Positions 40,972 to 50,972 are shown, counted from the stretch's first letter. The stretch: 64,000 bases of DNA from SIG480 sp045586595 (GCA_045586595.1 JAZNAQ010000031.1:1-64000); one strand, 5' to 3'. Notes: generated by a model from the sequence alone, not told the origin. Translations and numbers: made by a program.

Positions 40972-41681
40972 TATTCCATCCCCATAAGCTTTAGAGCTTC
41001 TCTTGCCGCCATCTGCTCGGCCTCTTTCTTGCTTCTGCCAAAGCCTGTGCCGATATGGTTGCTGTTTATCATAACCTCAACGGTAAAGCTACGCTCATGG
41101 TCAGGACCGTTTGACTCTAAAACGCGATATGAGAGCATCTCTCCGCGGTTTTTTTGAACTATCTCCTGAAGCGTTGTTTTATAGTCGGTCACACTCCACT
41201 CTCCGCCCTTTTCTGCATCAAAAACAAAGCGTTTTATGAACGCACGCGCACTTTCTTCTCCCGAGTCAAGGTATATTGCTCCAATTACAGCTTCAAATGC
41301 GTCTGCAAGAATGGATGCACGCTCGCGGCCGCCGCCGCTCTCCTCACCATGTCCGAGACGGAGCTCTTCTCCCAAGTTTATAGCCTTTGCTCTCTCACAC
41401 AATGCACCTGTGCAAACCAGAGATGAACGCATTTTGGTGAGCTCACCCTCAGGCTCTTCAGGATATTTGTTAAACAGATAGAGTGCCGTATTCATACCCA
41501 GCACCGAATCACCTAGGAACTCCAGGCGCTCGTTATCTTCCACACCCAAGGCGCGGTTTTCGTTAGCGTACGAACTGTGAGTAAGCGCACGCTCAAGCAG
41601 GGCAATATTGCGAAACTTATACCCTATTTCATTTTGAAATTTAATTAAGTTGTTTTTAGGAGATTTATTCATCAGACTCAT
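40971..41681 (-). CDS. rnc: ribonuclease III
   Basis: About 236 residues. Two starts are possible, ATG at 41681 or ATG at 41672; both overlap the end of plsX. The catalytic motif NERLEFLGDSVLG is intact, with the second acidic site in ADAFEAVIGAIYLDSG. A double-stranded RNA-binding domain fills about 160-236 (TTLQEIVQKNRGEMLSYRVL). It processes rRNA precursors and structured mRNAs. An acpP gene, common between plsX and rnc, is absent here. Confidence 0.95.
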   Translation of the reverse strand: MSLMNKSPKNNLIKFQNEIGYKFRNIALLERALTHSSYANENRALGVEDNERLEFLGDSVLGMNTALYLFNKYPEEPEGELTKMRSSLVCTGALCERAKAINLGEELRLGHGEESGGGRERASILADAFEAVIGAIYLDSGEESARAFIKRFVFDAEKGGEWSVTDYKTTLQEIVQKNRGEMLSYRVLESNGPDHERSFTVEVMINSNHIGTGFGRSKKEAEQMAAREALKLMGME

Positions 41682-42690
41682 TTCCCTCTGCAAGGCTTTG
41701 AGATATTTTTATTGTCATGCCGGAATCGACATAATCTATCGCTTGTATTATGCAGTGATAAATCGCAACGGAATTCGCAGAGCCGTGCGCCTTGATAACA
41801 GGCTTTCTTACGCCGAGAAGCGGCGCACCGCCGGCACTGTTATAATCTATTTTTTTCTTAAATCCGCCTATATTATTCTTCACAAGGAGAGCTGCGAGCT
41901 TGCCCTTTGTTGAGCTCATAAACATATTCTTGAGCTCACGGGCAAAGAACATTCCTATACCCTCCATTGTCTTAAGGTATATATTACCCGAGAAGCCGTC
42001 TGCTACAATAACATCTGCGCTGCCCAAAGGACCGTCACGACCTTCGATATTTCCGATAAAATTAATAATGCCTTTATCGCCTGCCGCACGAAGAAGTTTA
42101 TATGCCTCCTGATGAACAGAGTCTCCCTTGTGTTCCTCGGCACCGTTGTTTAAAAGACCTACTCTCGGGGCCTTTATGCCGAGTGCGCGTTCTGCATAAA
42201 ACGAGCCCAAAAGCGCAAATTGGTACAGATATTCAGGGGTACACTCTGCGTTTGCACCACTGTCAATAAGCACTGAAATACCCGTGGCTGTAGGCGTTAT
42301 CGGAGCAAGCGCTGCACGGCGGATGCCCTTTATCCTTTTTAAAATAAGCGTTGCCTGCGTAAGCAGCGCACCTGTGCTCCCACCTGAGACAAGTGCATCG
42401 CCGCGGCCTTCTGCAAGGGCCTTCATTGCGACTGTCATAGACGAGTCAGGCTTTTCCTTCATAACGCGAAGCGGGTCATCGTTCATGTGGACAACCTCAC
42501 TTGCATTAACTATGCTTATATTCTTTCTGTATTTTCCGTTGGGGTCCTCGCTCTTGAGAAGCTGTGTCAGTTCGTCTTCATTTCCGACAAGAACTATATC
42601 CACATCAAGCTCTTCAGTAGCAAGAACTGCTCCTTTTACGAACTCGCGGGCACCGTTGTCGCTTCCCATTGTATCAAGTATTATTCTCAT
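41665..42690 (-). CDS. plsX: phosphate acyltransferase PlsX
   Basis: A 341-residue enzyme converting acyl-ACP to acyl-phosphate for phospholipid synthesis. Typical segments: ILDTMGSDNGAREFVKGA at the N-terminus, SGGSTGALLTQATLILKRI (about 104-122), and GFSGNIYLKTMEGIG. It starts 3 bp after trmFO ends. fapR and fabD, partners in Bacillus, are not nearby. Confidence 0.95.
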   Translation of the reverse strand: MRIILDTMGSDNGAREFVKGAVLATEELDVDIVLVGNEDELTQLLKSEDPNGKYRKNISIVNASEVVHMNDDPLRVMKEKPDSSMTVAMKALAEGRGDALVSGGSTGALLTQATLILKRIKGIRRAALAPITPTATGISVLIDSGANAECTPEYLYQFALLGSFYAERALGIKAPRVGLLNNGAEEHKGDSVHQEAYKLLRAAGDKGIINFIGNIEGRDGPLGSADVIVADGFSGNIYLKTMEGIGMFFARELKNMFMSSTKGKLAALLVKNNIGGFKKKIDYNSAGGAPLLGVRKPVIKAHGSANSVAIYHCIIQAIDYVDSGMTIKISQSLAEGNESDE

Positions 42691-42693
42691 ACC

Positions 42694-44010
42694 TTATTTC
42701 TCCCCTATCTTTTCAGCCAGCTCATCTATTATATTGAGCGAACGCGCGGCAATGGCTGCATTTTTTTCTTTTTTTGCCTTAATTCTAATTTCAAGCGGAG
42801 TAATTATCCCAAAGTTTATGTTCATCGGCTGAAAATCCCCGACGCTGCCTGAGCTTACATATGTACCCAGCGCGCCTATAGCCGTTGTCTGCGTAAAAAT
42901 TGGCGCTTCTTTTCCTCGCAGCTTGCATGCAAGAGTGAGCCCCGCAAGAAGCCCTGAAGATGCAGATTCGACATATCCCTCAACGCCGGTCATCTGCCCT
43001 GCAAAATATAGGTTTTCATCGCCCTTGACTGAGAAATCGGCATTTAAAAGCCCGGGTGATTTTATATATGTGTTTCTGTGCATTACGCCGTAGCGCACAA
43101 ATTCTGCATTTGAAAGCCCCGGTATCATAGAAAACACCCGCTTCTGTTCGCCGAATTTAAGATGTGTCTGAAACCCGACTATATTATACAGCGTTCCCTC
43201 TTGGTTATCGCGCCTAAGCTGAACTACAGCATACGGTGTCTCCCCTGTTTTTGGGTCACGCAGGCCAACCGGCTTGAGCGGCCCGAAACGAAGAGTGTCA
43301 TATCCTCGTCTTGCCATTACCTCTACCGGCATACAGCCCTCGAATACCCTTTCGTCCTCAAACCCATGTACTTCTGCCTCTTGCGCAGTAACAAGAGCTT
43401 CTAAAAACAGGCGGTACTCATCTTCTGTCATTGGGCAATTTATATAGTCAGCAGTGCCTTTATCATAACGCGATTTGAAATATGCGCGCTCCATATCTAT
43501 ACTGTCATATGTTACAATAGGCGCAGCAGCATCAAAAAAACCAAGGAATGCATCCCCGCCGAAATATTCTCGAATTGATTCTGCAAGAGAGTCTGATGTA
43601 AGCGGGCCTGTTGCTACAATAATCGGGCGCTCTTTAGGCAGCTCTTCAATTTCTCGCTCCTCTACCGTAATATTCTCATGTGTGCGTATTTTTTCGGTAA
43701 TATACGCCGAAAACCTCTCGCGGTCTACAGCAAGTGCTCCGCCCGCAGGAGTACGGTTTGCATCTGCCGCCTGCATAACCAAAGAGCCAAGCCTTCTCAT
43801 TTCTTCCTTGAGAAGCCCTACTGCATTTTCGATGCCTGCGGCTCTTAGCGAGTTTGAACACACAAGCTCGGCAAAGTTTTCTGATTTATGCGCAGGGGTA
43901 AGCTTCTTTGGCTTCATTTCACAGAGCGTAACAGAAATCCCGTGCTGAGCAAGCTGCCATGCCGCTTCGCACCCTGCAAGCCCTGCTCCTATAACATATG
44001 CCTTACTCAT
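42694..44010 (-). CDS. trmFO: tRNA (uracil-54-C5)-methyltransferase TrmFO
   Basis: A 438-residue folate- and FAD-dependent enzyme that makes ribothymidine 54 in tRNA. I chose the ATG at 44010; the GTG at 44016 overlaps the topA stop. It has the N-terminal FAD motif VIGAGLAGCEAAWQLA, CSNSLR with the catalytic-region cysteine (about 52-57), GALAVDRERFS and the C-terminal GVEGYVESASSGLLAG. The topA-trmFO order is typical of Bacillota. Confidence 0.95.
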   Translation of the reverse strand: MSKAYVIGAGLAGCEAAWQLAQHGISVTLCEMKPKKLTPAHKSENFAELVCSNSLRAAGIENAVGLLKEEMRRLGSLVMQAADANRTPAGGALAVDRERFSAYITEKIRTHENITVEEREIEELPKERPIIVATGPLTSDSLAESIREYFGGDAFLGFFDAAAPIVTYDSIDMERAYFKSRYDKGTADYINCPMTEDEYRLFLEALVTAQEAEVHGFEDERVFEGCMPVEVMARRGYDTLRFGPLKPVGLRDPKTGETPYAVVQLRRDNQEGTLYNIVGFQTHLKFGEQKRVFSMIPGLSNAEFVRYGVMHRNTYIKSPGLLNADFSVKGDENLYFAGQMTGVEGYVESASSGLLAGLTLACKLRGKEAPIFTQTTAIGALGTYVSSGSVGDFQPMNINFGIITPLEIRIKAKKEKNAAIAARSLNIIDELAEKIGEK

Positions 44011-44012
44011 TT

Positions 44013-46226
44013 TCACTCACTTTTTTCTGCCTTTTTTGTTGTTTTCTTGGCTGTACTTTTCTTTGCCGCAGTCTTCTTGGACGTTGTCTTTTTCACAGTC
44101 TTTTTTGTTGTCTTCTTTTCTGTCTCAGACTTTTTCTTATATTCCTGCGGCTCATATCTCTCACATTCGGGGTTTGCGCAAAAGGCTTTTTTCGGGCCTC
44201 TTCCCGAACGCTTATACATTGTCTTTCCGCAGACCTCACACTTAGCTTCCTGCGGAACATCCCACGTCATAAACGTACACTCGGGGAACTTTTCACAGCC
44301 GTAGTACCAGTACCCGTTTTTAGACTTCTTCTTGAGTATCTGACCGCCGCAGTTCGGGCATTCTCCCGGCGTTTTTTCGACTATTGCCTTTGTGTTCTTA
44401 CACTCCGGAAAACCCGGGCATGCAAGAAATTTTCCGAACCTGCCGGATTTTACAACCATGTTTCTTCCGCACTGCTCGCAGACAATATCCGTCACCTCAT
44501 CGGGAACCTTAAGGCGTTTTCCTTCGAGCGCGTGCTCAGCTGCTTCAAGCTCCCTGGCAAACGGGCCGTAAAAGTCTGAAAGCGTCTGCTTCCAATCTTT
44601 CTTGCCGGCTTCGACGTCATCAAGTGTCTCTTCCATATGTGCTGTAAACTCAACATCTACTATATCGCTGAACTGCTCGACCATGAGCCCGTTTACCACC
44701 TCGCCGAGCGGGGTAGGCATGAGGCTCTTGCCCTCTTTTATTACATATTCGCGGTTAAGTATTGTTGAAATAGTCGGTGCGTAGGTACTCGGGCGACCTA
44801 CACCCTTTTCTTCCATTGCCTTAATAAGGCTTCCGTCTGTATAGCGTGCCGGAGGCGAAGTGAAGTGCTGTTCGCTCTTTTCGCCCTCAAACTTAAGCGG
44901 CTCGTTCTCAACAAGGTCTGGCAAATTGTTTGCCTCGGCCTCTTCCTGCTCTGCAGCCATATCTGAATATACTGCAGTGTATCCGCGGAAAGCAATGCGC
45001 GAGCTTGTCGCACGGAATATATATTCTCCCGCGCCTATATCTACGCTCATTGTATCATATACAGCACTTTCCATCTGGCATGCGACAAAGCGCGACCAAA
45101 TTATGCGATAGAGCTTGTACTGGTCGGAGCTGAGGCTTTTCTTTATCATTTCGGGAGTGAGCCTTACATCCGACGGGCGTATTGCCTCATGCGCGTCCTG
45201 AGCGCTCTTTTTTGTCTTGAATACACGGCGTGTTTTCGGGCAGAAGCTCTCTCCGTAGGTTTCTGTTATATAGTTTCTAACAGCATAAACCGCCTCGTCA
45301 GCAAGCCTTAACGAGTCAGTTCTCATATATGTTATAAGACCTGTCGAGCCTATACCTTCTATATCTACACCTTCATACAACTGCTGTGCAATAGTCATCG
45401 TGCGGCTGGGAGACATGCCGAAACGTCGCGATGCCTCCTGCTGGAGCGTCGATGTAATAAACGGAGGTACGGGCGAGCGTTTTTTCTGCCCGCGCTTTAA
45501 TGATTTTACATAAAAGTCCGCAGTCTTGACGCTTTCAATTATCTTGTCTGTCTCCTCCGCACTTGCCGGTTCTATCTTTTTCTTCTCGGTGCCGTGGAAT
45601 TTCGCAGTAAATCTGTCCTCATTGGGAGCAATGCGTGAAAAATCGGCGTCTATTGTCCAGAATTCACGCGGGACAAACTCGCGTATCTCATTCTCTCTGT
45701 CAATTACAAGGCGTGTTGCAACAGACTGAACACGGCCTGCCGAGAGCCCGTAACGCACCTTCTTCCAGAGCAGTGGCGAGAGCTTATAGCCAACAATTCG
45801 ATCAAGAAGTCTTCTTGCCTGCTGAGCGTTTACGAGGTTCTCGTCTATGTCACGTGGTTTTTTTATCCCCTCAACAATAGCGTTCTTCGTAATCTCGTTA
45901 AAGGTTACTCGCTTTGTCTTCTTTTCATCAAGCCCTAAAAGCTCCTTCAGATGCCACGAAATGGCCTCTCCCTCGCGGTCAGGGTCAGTTGCAAGGTATA
46001 TTGCATCGCTTTCTTCTGCAAGCGCGCGAAGTTCCTTTATAAGCGCGCTTTTCCCCCTTATTGCGAGATATTTCGGTACGAAACCGCCCTCAATATCAAT
46101 TCCTATATCACTTTTGGGAAGATCACGCAAATGCCCCATAGAAGCCTTTACCTTATACTTGCTCCCAAGGTGCTTGCCGATTGTTTTAACCTTTGTCGGT
46201 GACTCCACTATTACAAGATATGACAT
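44013..46226 (-). CDS. topA: DNA topoisomerase I
   Basis: A 737-residue type IA enzyme relaxing negative supercoils. It has an N-terminal TOPRIM domain (YLVIVESPTKVKTI, then DPDREGEAISWHL), and the catalytic tyrosine in GLITYMRTDSLRL. Three C-terminal zinc ribbons follow: CEQCGRNM/CPGFPEC, CPNCGGQI/CEKFPEC and CEVCGKTM/CANPEC. A Lys/Thr-rich tail of about 30 residues follows. It lies 27 bp after dprA. Confidence 0.96.
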   Translation of the reverse strand: MSYLVIVESPTKVKTIGKHLGSKYKVKASMGHLRDLPKSDIGIDIEGGFVPKYLAIRGKSALIKELRALAEESDAIYLATDPDREGEAISWHLKELLGLDEKKTKRVTFNEITKNAIVEGIKKPRDIDENLVNAQQARRLLDRIVGYKLSPLLWKKVRYGLSAGRVQSVATRLVIDRENEIREFVPREFWTIDADFSRIAPNEDRFTAKFHGTEKKKIEPASAEETDKIIESVKTADFYVKSLKRGQKKRSPVPPFITSTLQQEASRRFGMSPSRTMTIAQQLYEGVDIEGIGSTGLITYMRTDSLRLADEAVYAVRNYITETYGESFCPKTRRVFKTKKSAQDAHEAIRPSDVRLTPEMIKKSLSSDQYKLYRIIWSRFVACQMESAVYDTMSVDIGAGEYIFRATSSRIAFRGYTAVYSDMAAEQEEAEANNLPDLVENEPLKFEGEKSEQHFTSPPARYTDGSLIKAMEEKGVGRPSTYAPTISTILNREYVIKEGKSLMPTPLGEVVNGLMVEQFSDIVDVEFTAHMEETLDDVEAGKKDWKQTLSDFYGPFARELEAAEHALEGKRLKVPDEVTDIVCEQCGRNMVVKSGRFGKFLACPGFPECKNTKAIVEKTPGECPNCGGQILKKKSKNGYWYYGCEKFPECTFMTWDVPQEAKCEVCGKTMYKRSGRGPKKAFCANPECERYEPQEYKKKSETEKKTTKKTVKKTTSKKTAAKKSTAKKTTKKAEKSE

Positions 46227-46253
46227 ATGTTTGCTCCGTTTCTGCCGCTTTAT

Positions 46254-47432
46254 CTACGGCTCTATATCCTTTATTACAAATCTGCCTCCCGCAAGCTGCC
46301 TTAAATGACCGCGTATTTCAAGAAGGGTAAGGAGCGCGAGCACCCGCTGCACCTTAAGGCCACTTTTCTCCGCTATCTCGTCTGCCCGAAGCTCATTACC
46401 TGCAATCGCAGCCATCACAGCACGGTCATCACCTTCGAACTTGTCAAGATAGCCGTCGGGGAAGCTGAATTCTTTTTTCTCTTCGTTTATTTTCTCTGTT
46501 TCGCTGTCAGCTATATCGGTATTGATTTTCTCTCCAAAAAGGTGTGCATATTCCGACAGTACATCCTGTCCGGACATTACCGCGATTGCACCTTCGCGTA
46601 TTAGTTGGTTCGAGCCCCGGCCCGCACGCTCAAATATACCTGCGGGAACAGCAAATACGTCGCGGCCCTGCTCAAGCGCAAAATTCGAGGTAATGAGTGC
46701 CCCGCTCTTTTCGGGCGCCTCTACCACAACCGTACCGAGTGTAAGACCGCTTATTATTCTGTTGCGCAGAGGAAAACTGAGCCTTGTTGGACGTGTCCCC
46801 GGAGGGTACTCCGAAACTACCGTTCCGTTTTTTAATACAGCATCCATAAGACGCTTGTTTTCAGAAGGATAGCATATATCCGGCCCGCAACCCAGAACTG
46901 TAACTGTTTTGCCTCCGGCACTCACAGCGCCCTCTGTTGCCAGCGTATCTACACCGCGAGCAAAGCCTGTTACCACAATCCCGCCACTGAGAGCAATTTC
47001 TCGGGCTATCTTTCGTGCCGCCTCGCGACCGTTCTTGGACGCATGGCGTGTTCCCACTACTGCTATCGCGGGGGAATCCTTAACATTCAGCGGCTCTCCG
47101 CGTGCATATAACACTGCAGGTGGTGTTGGAATATCCCACAGACATTCGGGGTATTCTTCGTCCTGCGGAGTTATTATCCGGATGTCCTTTGCCTTACAAT
47201 CAGACACTATTTTCTGTACTCGAACAAGGCTTTTATGGCACAGAAGTTCTTTATCCTTATCGTTTACCGTATGTGGAAGTGCTTCATACTCTTCAGGTGT
47301 AGCGGCATACACCGCATCTATTGTGCCAAAGTGCGAAAGAACCATTTTTATCTTCCTGCTTCCGGAATTCAAGCATTCTGAAAGCCATATCCACAGTTCC
47401 TTTTTCGGCACCTTTTCATCACCCTTCTTCAC
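46254..47432 (-). CDS. dprA: DNA-processing protein DprA
   Basis: About 392 residues; the start is a GTG at 47432 (overlapping the rRNA methyltransferase gene by 14 bp) or a GTG at 47411. It has an N-terminal SAM/HhH-like part, a Rossmann core with AIAVVGTRHASKNGREAA, GIVVTGFARGVDTLA and FPLRNRIISGL, and a C-terminal winged helix (about 325-392). It loads RecA on single-stranded DNA during transformation or repair. dprA next to topA is a common Bacillota order. Confidence 0.95.
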   Translation of the reverse strand: MKKGDEKVPKKELWIWLSECLNSGSRKIKMVLSHFGTIDAVYAATPEEYEALPHTVNDKDKELLCHKSLVRVQKIVSDCKAKDIRIITPQDEEYPECLWDIPTPPAVLYARGEPLNVKDSPAIAVVGTRHASKNGREAARKIAREIALSGGIVVTGFARGVDTLATEGAVSAGGKTVTVLGCGPDICYPSENKRLMDAVLKNGTVVSEYPPGTRPTRLSFPLRNRIISGLTLGTVVVEAPEKSGALITSNFALEQGRDVFAVPAGIFERAGRGSNQLIREGAIAVMSGQDVLSEYAHLFGEKINTDIADSETEKINEEKKEFSFPDGYLDKFEGDDRAVMAAIAGNELRADEIAEKSGLKVQRVLALLTLLEIRGHLRQLAGGRFVIKDIEP

Positions 47433-48177
47433 TCATCTTATACATAAATATCGCCGCCGCAACAGACGCATTGAGTGACTCTGCGCCTCCCTGCATAGGG
47501 ATAATTACACTTGCGTCGCAAAGAGCTGCAACCTCACGGCGAACCCCGTTCCCTTCGTTGCCTATAACAACGGCGACTTCTTTAAATCTACACTCTGAGA
47601 TATTCTTTACCTCTCCGTAAAGCTCTGAGGCATATACCTTTACCCCGTCGCTCCTGAGGCGAGGGATAAGACTTTCAAGGTTCCCAGATATTACCGGTAC
47701 TCTGAAAATTGAGCCCATTGCCGAGCGGATTGTCTTCGGGTTATATATATCGGCGCAGCCGTCCTCAAACACGGCATCTATGCCAAATGCGTCGGCAGTG
47801 CGTATTATTGTGCCGATATTTCCTGTGTCCTGAAGCCTGTCAAGAAGAAGTACACGCTTTAATCCGGTGTTCTCCCTTTTCTTCATTTTGCATGTAAATA
47901 TAACGGTCTGGGCTGTTTTAAGGGAAGTAGCGCTATCAAGAATATCCTGTGGAGCAACACAAACCTGCGCTCCAGGAATTTCGGGCAGGCTTTCTTCTGC
48001 CTTTTCGCTTACAAGCACAAGCGGTATTTCCATATTCTCTGCAACAGCTTCATGCAAAAGCTTTATTCCGTCGCATACAAACTCGCCTCTTTCGGCACGC
48101 AGTGACTTGTCCTTAGAAAGCGCTCTGATGTATTTTACCGTCGCATTCTGGCGACTTGTTATCCTATCTATCATCAT
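47419..48177 (-). CDS. SpoU-family RNA 2'-O-methyltransferase
   Basis: A 252-residue SPOUT methyltransferase. Residues 1-85 form the L30e-like substrate-binding domain, and 105-252 the knotted domain with motif 1 (DRLQDTGNIGTIIRTADAFG), motif 2 (VVIGNEGNGVRREV) and motif 3 (IIPMQGGAESLNASVAAAI). It resembles RlmB/TsnR enzymes that methylate 23S rRNA ribose. Which nucleotide is modified cannot be said. The start overlaps the end of ktrA by 4 bp. Confidence 0.88.
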   Translation of the reverse strand: MMIDRITSRQNATVKYIRALSKDKSLRAERGEFVCDGIKLLHEAVAENMEIPLVLVSEKAEESLPEIPGAQVCVAPQDILDSATSLKTAQTVIFTCKMKKRENTGLKRVLLLDRLQDTGNIGTIIRTADAFGIDAVFEDGCADIYNPKTIRSAMGSIFRVPVISGNLESLIPRLRSDGVKVYASELYGEVKNISECRFKEVAVVIGNEGNGVRREVAALCDASVIIPMQGGAESLNASVAAAIFMYKMSEEG

Positions 48178-48827
48178 TCACCGCGCAGCTTCTTTATGTT
48201 GTCGTTCTCACCTATAACTATAAGAACATCGCCTTCTTTTATAACATATGCGGCAGTAGGTGAAACCACAAGGTCGCGCGCAAACTTATCACGAGCAGCA
48301 ATTACGTTAATGCCGTATGCCCCACGTATATTGAGTTCCAAAAGGCTCTTTCCGTACCATGCAGACGGTGCCTCAATCTCTACTATGCTGTGTTCATCCG
48401 AGAGCTCTATGAAGTCTATTATATTCTTTGCGGAAAGGTGCTGAGCAAGCCTCTTCCCCATATCGCGCTCGGGGAATACCGTAACATCTGCACCTATGCG
48501 TTCAAGTACCTTCATATGAAGCATGCTCTGTGCCTTGGCTACAACCTTTTTAACCCCAAGCTCCTTAAGCATAATTGTAACGAGGACGCTATCCTCAATA
48601 TTATCTGCCATAGCAACAACTGCAACATCAAAATTTCTTACTCCGAGAGAACGAATTACATTTTCGTCCTTCGCATCTCCTATAACTGCGTGTGTTACAT
48701 GGTCTGCAACAGCCGCAATCTTCTCTTCGCTTCTGTCTATGACAAGTACGTCATGTCCAAGGTTTGACAGCTCTATTGCAAGTGAGTTGCCAAATCTGCC
48801 CATACCTATTATGAGAAACGAATCCAT
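48174..48827 (-). CDS. ktrA: K+ uptake regulatory subunit KtrA
   Basis: A 217-residue single RCK protein: an N-terminal Rossmann domain (LIIGMGRFGNSLAIELSNLG; acidic end of strand 2 in VIDRSEEK) and a C-terminal RCK_C domain (about 135-217). It forms a cytosolic ring that gates the KtrB pore in response to ATP/ADP, and often c-di-AMP. It lies downstream of ktrB with a 35-bp gap. Confidence 0.92.
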   Translation of the reverse strand: MDSFLIIGMGRFGNSLAIELSNLGHDVLVIDRSEEKIAAVADHVTHAVIGDAKDENVIRSLGVRNFDVAVVAMADNIEDSVLVTIMLKELGVKKVVAKAQSMLHMKVLERIGADVTVFPERDMGKRLAQHLSAKNIIDFIELSDEHSIVEIEAPSAWYGKSLLELNIRGAYGINVIAARDKFARDLVVSPTAAYVIKEGDVLIVIGENDNIKKLRGE

Positions 48828-48862
48828 ATACCCTACCTCCTAAAAAAACAGCAAAATTGCTT

Positions 48863-50236
48863 TTATCCTATGATTGTTTTTCCGTCCGGATAGCTTATCT
48901 TGGACGGGGTTTTCTTTGCAAGAAGCCCGATGCTTATTGTCAAAAGCCCTACTCTTCCAAAATACATAAGGCAAATCAACACTGTTTTTGAAACAGGGTT
49001 TAACAATGCCGTTATACCTGTAGTAAGACCTGTTGTTGAGAATGCCGATACGCACTCAAATATTGCATCTATCATATTAACGCCGTCTGTCTGGGCGATT
49101 ATGACTGAGCCTATGCTTATAAGCCCTGCGGCAACCATCATTACCGTAACGGCCTTAAGTATTGTATATGGCGGCACTTTTCTTTCAAATACGGTGACCT
49201 CATCTCGGCCCCTCATCACTGATATTGCAGTAATTACAAGGACTGCAAATGTAACTGTTTTTATACCGCCGGCAGTAGAGCCGGAAGAGCCGCCTATAAA
49301 CATGAGGAATATTGAAAGCACCTTGGATGACATCGTCATGTTATGCTGTGAGAATATATAATATCCCGCCGTTCTTGAAGTTGATGCCTGAAACAGAGAT
49401 GCAAGAAGCTTCTCGCCGAGGTTCATCCCGCCAAAAGTTGCACCGTTTGAATACTCAAACATCATAAACAAACCGGTGCCCACAACAAGGAGCGTTGCTG
49501 TAGTAATAATAACAAGCTTTGTGTGGAGATTGTACGATTTGAATCCCTTTTTGTCACGGATGTCTTCCCATACAAAAAAGCCGAGGCCTCCAAATACCAT
49601 AAGCGACACGAGCGTAAGACATACAAGCGGGTCAGATGCATATTTACTCATACTCCCCATATGGCCGCCACCTACGCCCATTATATCAAAGCCCGCATTA
49701 CAGAATGCTGATACTGCATGAAAAATACTTTTAAAAATACCCTCGCCAAAGCCATAGTCAGGAATAAACCGTATTGCAAGGAGAACAGTACCAACGCCTT
49801 CGGCAATGAGTGTACGCTTCAAAATATGCTGCGCAAGGCGCACTACACCCGAAATCTCGTCAACAGAAAATGACTGGGTCATAATGAGCCTTTCTCTGAG
49901 CGATATGCGTCGGTGTACTGCAAGTGAAAATACGGTTGCAAACGCCATAAAGCCTAAGCCCCCGCATTGAATAAGCAGAAGTATGACTATCTGACCGAAA
50001 CGTGTCCAGTGGGACAGCGTATCAACCACTATAAGGCCGGTAACACACGTCGCACTTGTAGACGTAAACAGTGCGGTTAAAAAATCACACGGCACTGATG
50101 ACTTTGAAGCTACCGGAAGCATAAGAAGAAATGTTCCCAAAAATATTATAACTAAGAACACCACGAGAATAATTTTTGTCGGGCTTACCTTGTGCTCGTG
50201 TTTTATTTCGCGTTCTCTCGTGTCAAAAAGCCCCAT
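48863..50236 (-). CDS. ktrB: K+ uptake pore subunit KtrB
   Basis: A 457-residue TrkH/Ktr pore with four repeated M1-P-M2 units. The first filter is in TSTSATCVTGLIVVDT, and later ones include SAFCNAGFDIMG, GGSSGSTAGGIKTVT and SAFSTTGLTTG, each centred on the filter glycine. It moves K+ with Na+ through the membrane. It starts 6 bp after a hypothetical gene ends. Confidence 0.93.
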   Translation of the reverse strand: MGLFDTREREIKHEHKVSPTKIILVVFLVIIFLGTFLLMLPVASKSSVPCDFLTALFTSTSATCVTGLIVVDTLSHWTRFGQIVILLLIQCGGLGFMAFATVFSLAVHRRISLRERLIMTQSFSVDEISGVVRLAQHILKRTLIAEGVGTVLLAIRFIPDYGFGEGIFKSIFHAVSAFCNAGFDIMGVGGGHMGSMSKYASDPLVCLTLVSLMVFGGLGFFVWEDIRDKKGFKSYNLHTKLVIITTATLLVVGTGLFMMFEYSNGATFGGMNLGEKLLASLFQASTSRTAGYYIFSQHNMTMSSKVLSIFLMFIGGSSGSTAGGIKTVTFAVLVITAISVMRGRDEVTVFERKVPPYTILKAVTVMMVAAGLISIGSVIIAQTDGVNMIDAIFECVSAFSTTGLTTGITALLNPVSKTVLICLMYFGRVGLLTISIGLLAKKTPSKISYPDGKTIIG

Positions 50237-50242
50237 TTAAAA

Positions 50243-50968
50243 TCAACTCCCTGCGAGAAGCCCCGAAAGCGCAAGTGCTGCGTTTTCATATTTTTGTATT
50301 ATGCGCTCATTTTCTTTGCGCTCTTGATTCTTAACCTTGATAGCGGCATAAATACCATCATTGTGAACTATTCCGAGTTCTTTGATAAAGTGGGTTTCAT
50401 CCACTCTGATATAATACTCATTGTCGCTCTCTATGCCGAATTGGGAAAGCGGCTCAAATGCACCGCTTTTGGCATACCACTCAGCATATCTGCGGTCGAA
50501 GAAAAACAGCAGTATTTCGTCGTCTGCCATGCTTATGGAGATTTTGTCTATGCTTGCCGCATTGTATTCGTCAATGGCAAGGGCCTGGTCCCCCGAGCCC
50601 ATAATGCTCTCTGTGCTGAGCATTTGCCGCCCGACAGAAGCCTTGGGGGGTTCTTCTCCGTCTTCTCCGCCTGCTACAGGAATAAAACTGCCGAGGTAGT
50701 CTGAAAGTTTCTGCATTTGCTCGGTATCGGCAAATACCGCCCCTGCGAGAATATAATCCAAGTCATTGTACTCACGCGTAAATACGTCGTTAATAAGCAT
50801 TACTGCAAGTATACTGACAGCGATTACGGCAAACGTAGCTATGCGGAAATGATACCAATATACGTTTTTGAACCAGTATTTAAGCTTTTCCCAGAATGTT
50901 GCCTCTGCCATAAAGCTATCGGGCTTGAATACAGCGAAAATCTCTTGTGTATCTCGGCTCTTTTTCAT
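50243..50968 (-). CDS. membrane-anchored protein of unknown function
   Basis: A 241-residue protein with a cytosolic N-terminus of about 40 residues (WEKLKYWFKNVYWYHFR), one membrane helix (about 43-60) and an external domain of about 180 residues rich in acidic residues. I recognise no family. It lies tightly between lysS (4 bp) and ktrB (6 bp), so it is co-expressed with both; this position does not reveal a function. Confidence 0.55.
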   Translation of the reverse strand: MKKSRDTQEIFAVFKPDSFMAEATFWEKLKYWFKNVYWYHFRIATFAVIAVSILAVMLINDVFTREYNDLDYILAGAVFADTEQMQKLSDYLGSFIPVAGGEDGEEPPKASVGRQMLSTESIMGSGDQALAIDEYNAASIDKISISMADDEILLFFFDRRYAEWYAKSGAFEPLSQFGIESDNEYYIRVDETHFIKELGIVHNDGIYAAIKVKNQERKENERIIQKYENAALALSGLLAGS

Positions 50969-50972
50969 TTGC

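Noticed and set aside
43998..44579. A plus-strand hydrophobic, Phe- and Leu-rich frame opposite topA
   Set aside because: It is the antisense of the Lys-rich topA tail and zinc ribbons, which produces Phe/Leu-rich translations.
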